Source of the DNA: Scytonema sp. RU_4_4
GTDB lineage: Bacteria; Cyanobacteriota; Cyanobacteriia; Cyanobacteriales; Nostocaceae
Direction: 5' to 3'
NCBI GenBank assembly: GCA_012031965.1
Contig: JAAUSC010000035.1
Location: forward strand, 1-45,534
DNA length: 45,534 bases
The notes beneath the pieces were generated by a model. That model ran no database searches. It saw only the letters and a program-made list of their open reading frames with translations, and was not told the origin of the DNA. How positions within the stretch are numbered: the stretch's first letter is position 1; each line of letters begins with the position of its first letter. Shown in pieces: positions 8,942 to 18,199 of the stretch. The translations under genes were made by a program, and so were the position numbers.

Positions 8942-10828
8942 ATGGTCTGGAATCCAGGACAGGCGTTGTTTGGGGGACGCTACATCATCGAAAGAAAGTT
9001 AGGCGAAGGTGGAATTGGTATCACCTATCTCGCCAAAAATGAACGAAATGAACTGCGGGTCATTAAAACCCTTAGAGAAGACATTCTTAATCACGATACC
9101 TGGAAACCGCATCAAACTAAATTAAAGCAAGACTTCCGCGATGAAGCCGTTCGGCTTGCCGTCTGTCGTCATCCTCACATAGTGCAAATAGAAAATATTT
9201 TTGATGAAGGCAATTTGCCTTGCATGGTAATAGAGTACATTGAGGGTGAAGACTTAGGCAACCGCCTTCAGCGTATGGGAGTGTTATCAGAAGTTGAAGC
9301 ACTTTTGTACATGCGGCAAATTGGTGACGCATTGAAGGTCATTCATAGTAAAGGTTTGCTGCATCGGGATATCAAACCACGTAACATTATGATCCGTGCT
9401 GGCAAATCAGAAGCTGTGCTGATTGACTTTGGTATTGCCAGAGAATTTATTCCCAATATTATCCAAAGGCATACAGTGTATCGTACTCCTGGTTTTGCTC
9501 CCCCAGAACAGTATGAATTGGAAGCACCACGGGGAGAATATATTGATGTGTATGCACTAGCTGCTACCTTGTATAGTTTAGTGACTGGAGTCACACCAAG
9601 AAGTGCTGAGGATAGACGACGGGGTAGCATTCCCCTAGAACCACCGAAGTCTCTTAATCCTAATATTAGTGATGAGGTCAATCAAGCAATTATGAGGGGT
9701 ATGAATTTGCAATCTCATCTGCGCCCCCAGTCCGTACAGGAGTGGCTGGATTTATTAGACGACGTTAAACTCAGCGAAACCCCTCCCACACAGGTGCTCA
9801 CACCTCACGCATCATCTCCCACTAATCACTCTCCACCCCACAAGCCACAACGACCCACAGCACCAGCACCTGTTGCAACTTTTCAAAGATGGCAATGCGT
9901 ACGTACCCTCAGAGGTCATTCCAGTATGGTTGTTGCTGTTGCTATTAGCTCAGATGGACGGGCGATCGCCAGTGGTAGCAATGATAATACAATTAAACTA
10001 TGGCGACTAGAAACTGGTAAACTCCTGCGTACCCTTGGTGGTTGGTTTTCTGGTCATTCCAGTATTGTTCATACTGTCGCTTTTAGCCCCGATGGACAGT
10101 TGCTTGCTAGTGGGAGCTGGGATGAAACCATTAAACTGTGGCAAGTGAGTAGAGGAAAAGAAATTCGTACATTGACTAGCGATGGCAACTGGATCAATTC
10201 TGTAGCCTTTAGTCCAATACTCCCGAACCTCTTTTATCAACAACAGAAAGCTTACATGCGAGGATGGATGTTAGCAAGTGGTAGTGCAGATAGCACAATC
10301 AAGCTTTGGCAAGTCAACACAGGCATAGAAATCAACACTTTCACAGGTCATTTGGACTCGGTATGGTCAGTTGCTTTTAGTCCGGATGGACAACTTCTAG
10401 CGAGTGGTAGCGCTGACAGTACAATCAAGCTTTGGCAAGTGAATACAGGTAAAGAAATTCACAGCTTAATAGGTCATTCCTTCTTTGTTAAATCTGTTAC
10501 CTTCAGTCCGGATGGACGACTTTTGGCAAGTGGCAGTGATGATAGTACAATCAAGCTTTGGCAAGTCAGCACAGGAGAAGAAATTCGCAGCTTCACGGGT
10601 CATTCCGATGCGGTATGTTCAGTGGCTTTTAGCCCGAATGCACAGTTTCTTGCTAGCGGTAGTTGGGACAAAACTATTAAAATCTGGCAGATAAGTACAG
10701 GTACTGAACTCTGCACTCTTCATGGTCATTCCAATTACGTCAGGTCAGTTGCCTTTAGTCCAGATGGGCAAACCATTGTGAGTGGTAGTGATGACGATAC
10801 TATCAAAATTTGGCGGCGCCAGCCCTGA
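8942..10828 (+). CDS. Ser/Thr protein kinase with seven WD40 repeats
   Basis: The 628-residue cytoplasmic signalling protein consists of an N-terminal Hanks-type kinase (about 10-275), a Pro/Thr-rich linker (about 280-312) and a C-terminal beta-propeller. Kinase motifs are canonical: glycine loop GEGGIG (21-26), Lys42 in VIKTL, catalytic HRDIKPRN (141-148), DFG (162-164) and the activation-segment end APPEQYE. Seven WD40 units follow, most with GH near the start and (S/A)xDxTIKLW at the end; the third is longer because of an insertion (about residues 425-440). The propeller is probably a protein-binding platform; the substrate is unknown. WD40 kinases of this build are typical of filamentous cyanobacteria. 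The near-identical DNA of repeats 3-6 invites copy-number change. Confidence 0.95.
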   Translation: MVWNPGQALFGGRYIIERKLGEGGIGITYLAKNERNELRVIKTLREDILNHDTWKPHQTKLKQDFRDEAVRLAVCRHPHIVQIENIFDEGNLPCMVIEYIEGEDLGNRLQRMGVLSEVEALLYMRQIGDALKVIHSKGLLHRDIKPRNIMIRAGKSEAVLIDFGIAREFIPNIIQRHTVYRTPGFAPPEQYELEAPRGEYIDVYALAATLYSLVTGVTPRSAEDRRRGSIPLEPPKSLNPNISDEVNQAIMRGMNLQSHLRPQSVQEWLDLLDDVKLSETPPTQVLTPHASSPTNHSPPHKPQRPTAPAPVATFQRWQCVRTLRGHSSMVVAVAISSDGRAIASGSNDNTIKLWRLETGKLLRTLGGWFSGHSSIVHTVAFSPDGQLLASGSWDETIKLWQVSRGKEIRTLTSDGNWINSVAFSPILPNLFYQQQKAYMRGWMLASGSADSTIKLWQVNTGIEINTFTGHLDSVWSVAFSPDGQLLASGSADSTIKLWQVNTGKEIHSLIGHSFFVKSVTFSPDGRLLASGSDDSTIKLWQVSTGEEIRSFTGHSDAVCSVAFSPNAQFLASGSWDKTIKIWQISTGTELCTLHGHSNYVRSVAFSPDGQTIVSGSDDDTIKIWRRQP

Positions 10829-10894
10829 TTTCGGCAATGCACGTATTTCTTTGTATTAATTATTGCAGCAATATACTGACATGATGAGGTAAGC

Positions 10895-11028
10895 ATATAG
10901 CGCTTCTGGTGTTGCGTGTAATACACAAGTGTAGAGACGTAGCCCTAGTGGGAACGGCCACGCCTTACTCACATGCACTTTCACATTATTCGTGTTGGTG
11001 TATGTGATTCAAATGAGAACCGCTATAT
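10895..11028. mobile_element. MITE-like element, copy A
   Basis: This 134-bp element has terminal inverted repeats: ATATAGCGCTTCTGG at the left and, on the other strand, ATATAGCGGTTCTCATTTG at the right. The left interior (GGTGTTGCGTGTAATACA) resembles copy B at 39730-39839. It has no coding capacity and ends in TA at both sides, so it looks like a non-autonomous element mobilised by a TA-targeting transposase (inference). It fills most of the gap between the WD40 kinase and infC. Confidence 0.7.
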
Positions 11029-11120
11029 CTTCACGGGCTTCCATGCATCCGCCCCTTTTTATGATGAGGAAGAGGATGGAGGAAGGCGCTCGCAATTCCT
11101 TCATTGAGGAACTTCTTAAT

Positions 11121-11612
11121 TTAGGCAGGAATAACTTGAACAATCAGTGACCGTTTATCAAGCGACTGGACTTTACTCACTCCAGTGAGATCAGTAACAA
11201 TCCGGTCTAACAGTTTTCCCGCATAATCGCGATTTTGACGTTCCCGACCTCGTAAACGAATGACAAACTTTACTGAATCGCCTTTACTCAACCACTGAAC
11301 GGCTTGATTGATACGTAAATCGTAATCAGCCGCGCCTACGTTTGGACGAAGCCGAACTTCCTTGACTGTGGGTCTAGCACTTTGGCTTTGACGTTTTTTC
11401 TTTTGATATTGAAGCTTGCCATAGTTAAGAATCTTTGCAACTGGAGCGTCTTTGCCTTCCGAGACTAGAACTAGGTCAAGCTCTACGCTCTGTGCTAGCT
11501 GTAGAGCTTCATAGGTGTCGGTCAGACCACGATTGTTATTCTCATGATCAATCAAGAATACTTGAGGATACTTGATTTGCGAGTTAATGAGTTGCTTTTG
11601 AATTACGATAAT
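11121..11612 (-). CDS. infC: Translation initiation factor IF-3 with a non-canonical AUU/AUC start
   Basis: The product has the IF-3 fold order: an N-terminal domain (INSQIKYPQVFLID, EALQLAQSVELDLVLVSEGKDAPVAKILNYGK), a lysine-rich linker (YQKKKRQSQ) and a C-terminal domain (VKEVRLRPNVGAADYDLRI, GDSVKFVIRLRGRE). It would bind the 30S subunit and police start-codon choice. The only conventional start (TTG at 11555) would cut off a conserved N-terminal segment. The frame is open upstream to a TAA at 11622-11624 and holds no ATG, GTG or TTG there. An ATT at 11612, followed by ATC, sits five bases after GAGG, so translation most likely begins at AUU (or the next AUC), as in E. coli infC where the rare start gives autoregulation by IF-3. 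The sequence is divergent from the other IF-3 type I know from cyanobacteria, so a second infC elsewhere is possible. Confidence 0.92.
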   Translation of the reverse strand: MIVIQKQLINSQIKYPQVFLIDHENNNRGLTDTYEALQLAQSVELDLVLVSEGKDAPVAKILNYGKLQYQKKKRQSQSARPTVKEVRLRPNVGAADYDLRINQAVQWLSKGDSVKFVIRLRGRERQNRDYAGKLLDRIVTDLTGVSKVQSLDKRSLIVQVIPA

Positions 11613-11822
11613 AACTTCCTCTTAATTGTTTAACACTTTACTTTGCGCGTAATGTCAAGGTAACATAATTGGCTCTGGTTGCGCTTGGTTTTGTCTTGCC
11701 AAGAACTGCCAAATCCTTGTCCAGACCTGAAACTATTTGATAATGAGAAGATTCGTTTTTGTTTTTCTGTAAATTCACCTCATACCAGAAGACAAGGATG
11801 AGAGCAGACATGGGAATTCATC

Positions 11823-12237
11823 TTAATCACTGTTTAGACGCTTAATACAGAAAGTAAGATACCGTTCTGCTGACGGACAATCGTAATTAGCGATTGAATT
11901 GAGCATGTTAATCATCTTTAAACTTAAACTCGCGTCTATAGCTCTTTTTCGTAAATCCTTAAGCTGTTCGGGTGTGGCTGGAGGCGGTTCGCGCCTTTCC
12001 TTTGGGTACACATTTTTACTCTCAAAGCTTAATCCTATCTTTAATATCAATTCCTTTGTGCCGCTTGTTGTGGTATTGTCCTAGCCCATACTTATTATTG
12101 TTGTGGTCATCAATGGCTAGCTGGTGTGTTTTGACCCAATCTCCTATCGCCTGTCTGTTGCATCCTGAAACTTGACTTAGAGTCGTTACCTCAATGTACC
12201 AATTATCATGGTACGAGAAAATGATGATGGAACGCAA
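11823..12237 (-). pseudogene. Small HTH-like gene split by a +1 frameshift at CUU-UGA
   Basis: Two overlapping minus-strand frames (12237-12022 and 12050-11823) read like one protein of about 137 residues. The first half includes a helix-turn-helix-like stretch (LSQVSGCNRQAIGDWVK). The second half continues ESKNVYPKERREPPPATPEQL and a helical C-terminus. The first frame ends in CTT TGA (12027-12022), and skipping one base there joins it in frame to the second half. This is the same slippery codon-stop pair used by bacterial prfB. Neither half has a good start of its own (both only TTG), and the 5' end has a stop two codons before the TTG. It is therefore either a decaying gene or a programmed frameshift. 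Function is unknown. Confidence 0.45.
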
Positions 12238-12605
12238 ACCTCATTGACTATACCTAACCACTCTTATATTAAAGGTTCAACATTGAGATCCATATGTACT
12301 CAAGCAAGTATCTCGCGAGAGGAATTTTTAACTGCCTATGAGCAAATTTGAAACATTGTAAAATTACCTTGACAGTAAATCATAACCCTCCCTAGAACTC
12401 AATCTCTCCTTAGCACCTAGTGCGGTTCAATCCTTATAACTCTCTAGATAGACTCAATATTTCTCAAAAATTGAAACAATGAGGAGAGTCACCCTGATTT
12501 TGGCAATCTCTTCTTAACTGACACGCTTTTATACAAAGCAAGCAGATAGGATGCTTGTCTAAGTTAGGCAATTAATTTTAATTGTGTTTTAACTTTGAAT
12601 TGCAT
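12238..12605. other. 368-bp spacer, nothing recognised
   Basis: AT-rich sequence between the split HTH-like gene and the protease gene. I see no ORF, tRNA or clear hairpin. It should carry the protease promoter. Confidence 0.4.
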
Positions 12606-13505
12606 ATGGGCTTTGGTATAGGAGATTTATTCTGGATTTTCCTCCTTCTTTCTTCGCTACAACCCTTGTGGCAAAGACGTCAGATAGAGTTTCGGCGCTT
12701 TCGTGCTTTACAAGAATTTCAGCAACAACGCAAAAGCCGAGTCATTTTGCTCATTCACCGCCAAGAGTCTATCAGCTTTTTGGGAATTCCTGTATCGCGT
12801 TATATCACCATTGAAGACTCAGAACAGATTCTGCGGGCAATTCGCCTCACTCCACCAGATGTCCCCATTGACTTGATTTTACACACTCCCGGTGGTTTGG
12901 TTTTAGCAACAGAACAAATAGCTAGAGCTTTAATTCGTCATCCTTCCAAAGTGAGCGTCTTTGTCCCCCACTACGCCATGAGTGGGGGTACAATGCTTGC
13001 CCTAGCTGCTGATGAAATCATTATGGATGCTAACGCGGTTCTTGGACCTGTTGATCCACAACTGGGTAACTTCCCTGCAGCTAGCATCCTGAAAGTCGTT
13101 GAACAAAAGCCCATTGGTGAAGTTGACGACCAGACTTTGATTATGGCAGATCTCTCGCGCAAAGCCATCGACCAAGTACAGCGCTTTGTACGGACTCTGC
13201 TGAAAGATACAGTACCTAAACAAAAAGTCCAGCCAGAGAACATTGAGAATATAATCAATGCGCTCACAACTGGGCGCGTAACTCACGACTACCCAATCAC
13301 CATTGAAGAAGCAACGGAAATGGGGTTACCTGTCACAGTTGGACTACCCAATGTTATTTACGACCTTATGGATTTATACCCACAACCACAAGGCGGACGC
13401 CCCACCGTACAGTACATTCCTATGCCTTACGATGACCGCCGCCCTATTTTACCGACTCCTAAGGGTAGACCCTTAGAAGAACCTAACCCAAGTCAGATGA
13501 GTTAA
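12606..13505 (+). CDS. Membrane-anchored serine protease/peptidase of the SDH (ClpP-crotonase) family
   Basis: The product (299 residues from this start) begins with a hydrophobic N-terminal anchor (GIGDLFWIFLLLSSL) and has a ClpP-like fold related to SppA and the SDH_sah family. Visible motifs are LILHTPGGLVLATEQIA (oxyanion-hole region), the nucleophile region HYAMSGGTMLALAADEI with the probable catalytic Ser in MSGGT, and GPVDPQLG. These enzymes act as Ser/Lys peptidases on membrane or signal-peptide substrates; the substrate here is unknown. The C-terminus is Pro-rich and may be flexible. I prefer the ATG at 12606; a TTG at 12582 would add eight residues. It stands alone and is convergent with the next gene. 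Confidence 0.87.
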   Translation: MGFGIGDLFWIFLLLSSLQPLWQRRQIEFRRFRALQEFQQQRKSRVILLIHRQESISFLGIPVSRYITIEDSEQILRAIRLTPPDVPIDLILHTPGGLVLATEQIARALIRHPSKVSVFVPHYAMSGGTMLALAADEIIMDANAVLGPVDPQLGNFPAASILKVVEQKPIGEVDDQTLIMADLSRKAIDQVQRFVRTLLKDTVPKQKVQPENIENIINALTTGRVTHDYPITIEEATEMGLPVTVGLPNVIYDLMDLYPQPQGGRPTVQYIPMPYDDRRPILPTPKGRPLEEPNPSQMS

Positions 13506-13514
13506 GGCAATTCA

Positions 13515-14257
13515 CTAATTTCTCGGTGTTGGTGTAGGCGTTGCTGTCGGTGATACTCCAGGTGTAGACGTAGGAGTCACTGTAGGTAACGCCTCTGGTG
13601 TAGACGTAGGCGTTGCTGTAGGTAGCACCTCTGGTGTAGATGTAGGCGTTGTGGTTGGTTTTGCTGTTGGGGTCGTTCTAGGTGTAGACGTAGGCGTTTT
13701 AGTTGGTTTTGCTGTTGGTGTTGGCTGAGCTGTCGGTGAGGTTGTTGGTTTTGGTGACGGCTTTGTTGTTGGCGCAGATGTTGGCTCTTTCTTGATTTCC
13801 TGTGCTTCTTCGTTGAGTTTTTGTCTGAGTGCTAAGTCAGCAATTCCAGTTTCTTTTAAACCTAGTTTTTTCTGATATTGCTTAACTGCTGCTTCTGTTT
13901 GAGGACCGTAATATTGATTACCGGGCAAAAGAGGATTGGGCTTAGTTACCAAGTTTAAATTTGTTTGCAAAACTTCAACTATTTTGCAGCAGAATCTTGA
14001 GTTTTTGCTCCTGCTGTCCCGTCAGCAGGTTTTATTTTATACCCTTTTTGAAATTCTTGAATTGCTTTTTTAGCATCTGCTGCTGTCAAAGGTGTATCTG
14101 ATACCTTGACGTTGTAGCCTAATCCCCGCAACACAGCACGAAATTGCTGTGGTGTATAGATTCGTGCAGCAAAAGCGACATCTGAAATTACGACACTAGC
14201 TGTTATTAGACAGGCAGTCGCAACAGTAACGTTTGATTTTCCAAACCCACACCACAT
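13515..14257 (-). pseudogene. Exported peptidoglycan-binding protein, frameshifted
   Basis: The upstream part (14257-13979) has a strong ribosome site (AGGAG), a signal peptide (about residues 8-30, ending near AFA) and a peptidoglycan-binding domain (YTPQQFRAVLRGLGYNVKV, AIQEFQKGYKI). It stops at TAG (13979-13981) right after GCAAAA. The downstream part (13970-13515) continues the same fold (IVEVLQTNLNLV after one added base, then YYGPQTEAAVKQYQKKLGL) and ends in a long TPTSTP-type Thr/Pro repeat tail. One missing A in the GCAAAAT run explains the break. It may be a true mutation, a sequencing error in a homopolymer, or transcript slippage. The intact protein would be a cell-wall-associated protein of about 246 residues with two repeat-type PG-binding halves. 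Confidence 0.75.
13540..13760. repeat. Coding minisatellite for Thr-Pro tail
   Basis: Degenerate repeats built on GGTGTAGACGTAGGCGTT-like words encode the TPTSTP tail of the adjacent protein on the minus strand. The near-identical units suggest recent expansion or contraction. Confidence 0.7.
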
Positions 14258-14495
14258 AACTACAACTCCTCTTAGTCAAATCCACTGGAATATTGATGTT
14301 GACAGATGCATTTTAAGTTTCAGTAACGTCTTTTTTCTGCTTTATTAATGATTTTTGATAAGTTTAAGTGATATTGGTTACTTTTTAAAATTTTCGTAAA
14401 AATATTTTTTGTCATCCATCTATAGATAGACTTTTAAAGGCAGTAGGTATAGGTTGACAAGACCCAAAACCACGTAATTTAGAAATGTTGTAGAA

Positions 14496-15992
14496 ATGTT
14501 GTATTCAAAATCTGTACCTTACTTAATTGAAAAGCCAATGGCTAACGTAAAACTCTTAACAAAGCGAAATATATGGTTTGAGCGATTGATGGCAATTATT
14601 GCCTCTGTGAATTTATGCCTAGCTTTATTTGATTTAAGTTATGTTCCTTGGCGAGACTTTTACATACGACATTTTCCCCAAATGACTCAGATATATGACC
14701 CAATTAAAAGTATTGAACCCCATCGAGAAACAGAAAACTATTTGGAAACAGTAGACGAACTGACAGAACAGGTGAGTCAAACAGGGTTGCAATCACCTCA
14801 GGTGGCAAAAAAACTAGAAGAACTCAGCCGTCTTAGTACTGAGATGATTAATAGCAACCCATTTGCGGCTGCTAACAAAAGTGGTACCTTGGAAAAAATC
14901 AAAAATCGAATGCGCAATCGCGTAGGCGCAAAATCTTCCTCCAAGCAAGCCTTTTCTGTATTCTGGAGTCAGGCGTATCTCTCAAAACGTGGTTGGAACC
15001 AAGAAATTGATTTTTTCGACGAGAGAATTCGTCCTCTAATAATCGTCAACTACTACCGAAGTATTGGAGAAAATGGCGAATTTCTTGATAAGTTTTGGAG
15101 AATTGACTTACCATTTGTGATTTTATTTGGTGTAGAGTTACTAGCGCGTAGCTTCTATATCAAACGTCAGCACCCTGGTTTTAGCTTTTTCAATGCGATT
15201 TTCTGGCGCTGGTATGACCTGTTTTTACTGCTACCATTTTGGCGATCTTTACGAATCATACCTGTTGTGATTCGCCTAGACCATGCACAAATATTGAATC
15301 TTCATCCACTACGCCAGCAAATTCATCAAGGAATTATCGCGAATTTTGCCGAAGAAATCACAGAAATTGTCGTCGTTCGGGTCATTAACCAAATTCAAGG
15401 GTCAATTCAACGGGGTGAACTGAAACATTGGCTGTCACAAAATGAAAACGTGCGCTCCTATATAGATATCAACAATATCAATGAAGTAGAAGCAATTGGA
15501 GCCATTTTAGTAAAAACAATTGTTTACCAAGTGCTGCCAAAAATCCAACCCGAAGTCGCTGCCGTTTTGCGCCACAATATTGAAAGCATTATCAGACAAG
15601 CTCCCATTTATCGTAACCTGCAAAGCTTACCCGGTCTAAATGCGATGCAAACTCAACTGAGTGAGCAACTAGCAACCCAAATCACAACTCACCTTTATAG
15701 TGCGGTTGTGAGCGCAACAGAAGACCCTGTTGGAGCAAAACTTTCTAGTCAACTTGTGCAACGCTTTAGCGAAGCCCTGGGAACACAAATGCAGGAAAAA
15801 CACGTTCTCTTAGAAATTCAGAATTTACTCATTGACTTTTTAGAGGAAATCAAGCTCAATTACGTCCAACGCCTGTCACAAGAGGATATGTGGAAAGTTC
15901 TAGAGCAAACCAAGCAGCTACGAACACAGCTGTCAGTTCAGCCTGTACTAGACAAAAACTCTACCGTGCTGATGCGTAGAGAAAGAAGTTGA
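14496..15992 (+). CDS. Conserved membrane protein of unknown function
   Basis: The 498-residue protein has hydrophobic segments near residues 30-47, 204-222 and 235-255, the last region rich in aromatic residues (FFNAIFWRWYDLFLLLPFW). A charged region lies between the first and second segments. A long soluble C-terminal half (about 265-498) is helical, with repeated EI/VL-rich stretches that look able to form coiled coils or amphipathic helices. I recognise no catalytic motif. The arrangement (N-terminal helix, helical pair, long cytoplasmic tail) vaguely recalls the voltage-sensor part of ion channels, but that is speculation. The start could instead be the ATG at 14538 (MANVKLL). The gene is divergent from the frameshifted peptidoglycan-binding gene, with a 238-base AT-rich gap. 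Confidence 0.75.
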   Translation: MLYSKSVPYLIEKPMANVKLLTKRNIWFERLMAIIASVNLCLALFDLSYVPWRDFYIRHFPQMTQIYDPIKSIEPHRETENYLETVDELTEQVSQTGLQSPQVAKKLEELSRLSTEMINSNPFAAANKSGTLEKIKNRMRNRVGAKSSSKQAFSVFWSQAYLSKRGWNQEIDFFDERIRPLIIVNYYRSIGENGEFLDKFWRIDLPFVILFGVELLARSFYIKRQHPGFSFFNAIFWRWYDLFLLLPFWRSLRIIPVVIRLDHAQILNLHPLRQQIHQGIIANFAEEITEIVVVRVINQIQGSIQRGELKHWLSQNENVRSYIDINNINEVEAIGAILVKTIVYQVLPKIQPEVAAVLRHNIESIIRQAPIYRNLQSLPGLNAMQTQLSEQLATQITTHLYSAVVSATEDPVGAKLSSQLVQRFSEALGTQMQEKHVLLEIQNLLIDFLEEIKLNYVQRLSQEDMWKVLEQTKQLRTQLSVQPVLDKNSTVLMRRERS

Positions 15993-16130
15993 TTGTTAGT
16001 TTGCGAGAGCAGTTGAAAATGCACAAGAGGAGGAATTTTCATCACCTTGTGGGGTGAATTTGCCAGAAGCCTTGATTTCAAATCAGTTTTTGCTTCTCCC
16101 TCTAAAAAAATACGCTAAACTTAGATCAAA

Positions 16131-16152
16131 GGCGAACCTAAACAGGTTCGCC
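16131..16152 (+). other. Perfect hairpin in the rimP leader
   Basis: GGCGAACCT and AGGTTCGCC form a nine-base stem with a four-base loop and no T run after it. It lies 34 bases before the terminator hairpin that precedes rimP and may take part in folding of the leader. Confidence 0.5.
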
Positions 16153-16185
16153 TGAAGACTTCTTGGAAGATATCCCTATCGCAGG

Positions 16186-16210
16186 AAGTGGGTAATAACC
16201 CACTTTTTTT
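16186..16210 (+). terminator. Rho-independent terminator in the rimP leader
   Basis: AAGTGGGT (16186-16193), loop AATA and ACCCACTT (16198-16205) form a perfect stem running into a seven-T tract. It ends only 14 bases before the rimP start codon. It may end transcription from upstream, or act as an attenuator controlling the rimP-nusA-ylxR-infB operon. Confidence 0.75.
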
Positions 16211-16224
16211 GTTGGAATAGCCGC

Positions 16225-16683
16225 ATGACTCACCCTCTCGTCCCACAAATTATTGAATTGGCGACACCAGTGGCAGAAAAACTGGGATTGGAAGTTGTTG
16301 GCGTGGTTTTTCACACCAACCAACGTCCGCCAGTTTTGCGCTTAGACATTCGCAATCTTCAACAGGACACTGGGTTAGATGACTGTGAGCGAATGAGTCG
16401 TGCTATTGAAGCTACCTTAGATGCGGCGGAAATCATTCCAGATGCTTATGTGTTGGAAGTGTCCAGTCCTGGTATTTCGCGACAATTGACAACCGACCGA
16501 GAGTTTATTTCCTTCAAAGGATTTCCTGTTATTGTCCAGACTGCTCCATCTTATGAAGGACAGCAAGAGTGGATTGGTCAATTGATTCGCCGGGATGAGA
16601 CAGCAGTTTATTTAAATCAAAAAGGTCGTGTCGTTCAAATTCCTCGCTCCCTAATTACTAGGGTAGAGCTGGATGAGCAGTGA
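16225..16683 (+). CDS. rimP: Ribosome maturation factor RimP
   Basis: The 152-residue protein helps 30S subunit maturation in the cytoplasm. The family pattern is complete: [24 protein letters not shown] at the N-terminus, [24 protein letters not shown], the signature [14 protein letters not shown] (about 76-89), and a C-terminal SH3-like domain ending [10 protein letters not shown]. It is the first gene of the conserved rimP-nusA-ylxR-infB order. The ATG at 16225 has GGAA ten bases upstream and begins 14 bases after the leader terminator. No anomaly is seen. Confidence 0.95.
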   Translation: MTHPLVPQIIELATPVAEKLGLEVVGVVFHTNQRPPVLRLDIRNLQQDTGLDDCERMSRAIEATLDAAEIIPDAYVLEVSSPGISRQLTTDREFISFKGFPVIVQTAPSYEGQQEWIGQLIRRDETAVYLNQKGRVVQIPRSLITRVELDEQ

Positions 16684-16909
16684 TAGAAAAGCTATCAGCA
16701 TTCAACGTGTGTGAGTACCGAGTGATGAAGAGTCACTGTGTCCTTGGAAGGTTTATCCGTTAAAGCAAGCGGCGCGACTGAGCCAAGTTTTAGACAATTC
16801 TACAAATCACTCATGACACTCTCCGGGAAGCTGTCCTCCGGGGTCTACAGCACTTAGCACCGTCTTTATGCTGACCATTTTTTGCATAGCCATATAAGGA
16901 GATTTGTTT

Positions 16910-18199
16910 ATGTCAATGGTTACTTTACCAGGATTAAAAGATTTAATTGAAAATATAAGTCGTGAACGTAATTTACCTCGTGTTGCAGTTCAATCAGCTA
17001 TAAGAGAAGCACTATTGAAAGGTTACGAACGTTATCGTCGTGCCCAAAACTTGGAGCGAAGACAGTTCGATGAAGATTATTTTGATAATTTTGATGTCCA
17101 ACTAGACGTTGAAGACGAAGGTTTTCGTGTTGTTGCTACCAAAACTATCGTGGAAGCTGTGAGCAACTCGGATCATGAGATTGCGCTCCAACAAGTTCAA
17201 GAGATGGGAGGAGACGAAGCGCAATTAGGACAGGAAGTCGTGCTGGATGTGACGCCCGATCAAGGAGAATTTGGTCGTATGGCAGCAATGCAAACCAAGC
17301 AGGTATTAGCGCAAAAACTGCGGGATCAACAGCGCCAGATGGTACAAGAAGAGTTCCAAGACCTAGAAGGAACGGTTTTACAAGCAAGAGTTCTGCGGTT
17401 TGAAAGACAATCGGTCATTATGGCTGTCAACAGTGGTTTTGGTCAGCCAGAGGTAGAAGCCGAATTGCCCAAGCGTGAACAACTGCCTAATGATAATTAT
17501 CGGGCAAATGCCACCTTTAAGATCTATCTCAAAAAAGTTTCTCAAGGTCAGCAACGAGGACCTCAGTTACTGGTATCACGATCTGATGCTGGTTTGGTGG
17601 TTTATTTGTTTGCCAACGAAGTGCCAGAAATTGAGGATGAAGTCGTGCGGATTGTCGCTGTAGCGCGGGAGGCAAATCCCCCTTCGCGTCATGTTGGACC
17701 TCGGACGAAAATTGCTGTCGATACTCTTGATCGCGACGTAGACCCCGTTGGTGCTTGTATTGGAGCGCGGGGATCACGGATTCAAGTTGTCGTCAACGAA
17801 TTGCGTGGCGAAAAAATAGATGTGATTCGCTGGTCTCCAGACCCCGCGACTTACATTGCTAACGCTCTGAGTCCTGCACGAGTTGATGAAGTTCGTCTGA
17901 TGGACCCTGAAACCAGACAAACTCACGTACTGGTAGCAGAAGATCAATTAAGTCTGGCGATCGGTAAAGAAGGACAAAATGTTCGTTTGGCAGCTCGTCT
18001 GACAGGTTGGAAAATTGATATTAAAGATAAAGCTAAGTATGACCACGCAGCAGAAGATGCTAAGTTTGCAGATGTGAGAGCACAATACACATCCGAAGTA
18101 GATGATTCCGACGATGAGGACTTAGAGGATAAGAATCAGGAAGATTTGTTTGGGGATAAAAATTTTGACGAAAATGAAGAAGAGTTAAACTATCAGTAA
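16910..18199 (+). CDS. nusA: Transcription termination/antitermination factor NusA
   Basis: NusA binds RNA polymerase and nascent RNA and modulates pausing, termination and antitermination. The protein shows an N-terminal polymerase-binding domain (about 1-130), an S1 domain (about 135-205) and two KH domains (GPRTKIAVDTLDRDVDPVGACIGARGSRI; LSLAIGKEGQNVRLAARLTGW). A short acidic tail rich in Asp/Glu follows. It lacks the C-terminal acidic repeats of E. coli NusA, as expected for cyanobacteria. The ATG at 16910 is chosen because AAGGAG precedes it by about nine bases; a TTG two codons earlier has no support. It is the second gene of the rimP operon, 226 bases after rimP. Confidence 0.96.
   Translation: MSMVTLPGLKDLIENISRERNLPRVAVQSAIREALLKGYERYRRAQNLERRQFDEDYFDNFDVQLDVEDEGFRVVATKTIVEAVSNSDHEIALQQVQEMGGDEAQLGQEVVLDVTPDQGEFGRMAAMQTKQVLAQKLRDQQRQMVQEEFQDLEGTVLQARVLRFERQSVIMAVNSGFGQPEVEAELPKREQLPNDNYRANATFKIYLKKVSQGQQRGPQLLVSRSDAGLVVYLFANEVPEIEDEVVRIVAVAREANPPSRHVGPRTKIAVDTLDRDVDPVGACIGARGSRIQVVVNELRGEKIDVIRWSPDPATYIANALSPARVDEVRLMDPETRQTHVLVAEDQLSLAIGKEGQNVRLAARLTGWKIDIKDKAKYDHAAEDAKFADVRAQYTSEVDDSDDEDLEDKNQEDLFGDKNFDENEEELNYQ

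Noticed and set aside
11121-11555. infC starting at TTG 11555
   Set aside because: This would remove the conserved N-terminal IF-3 segment; the upstream AUU/AUC start with a good ribosome site explains the sequence better.
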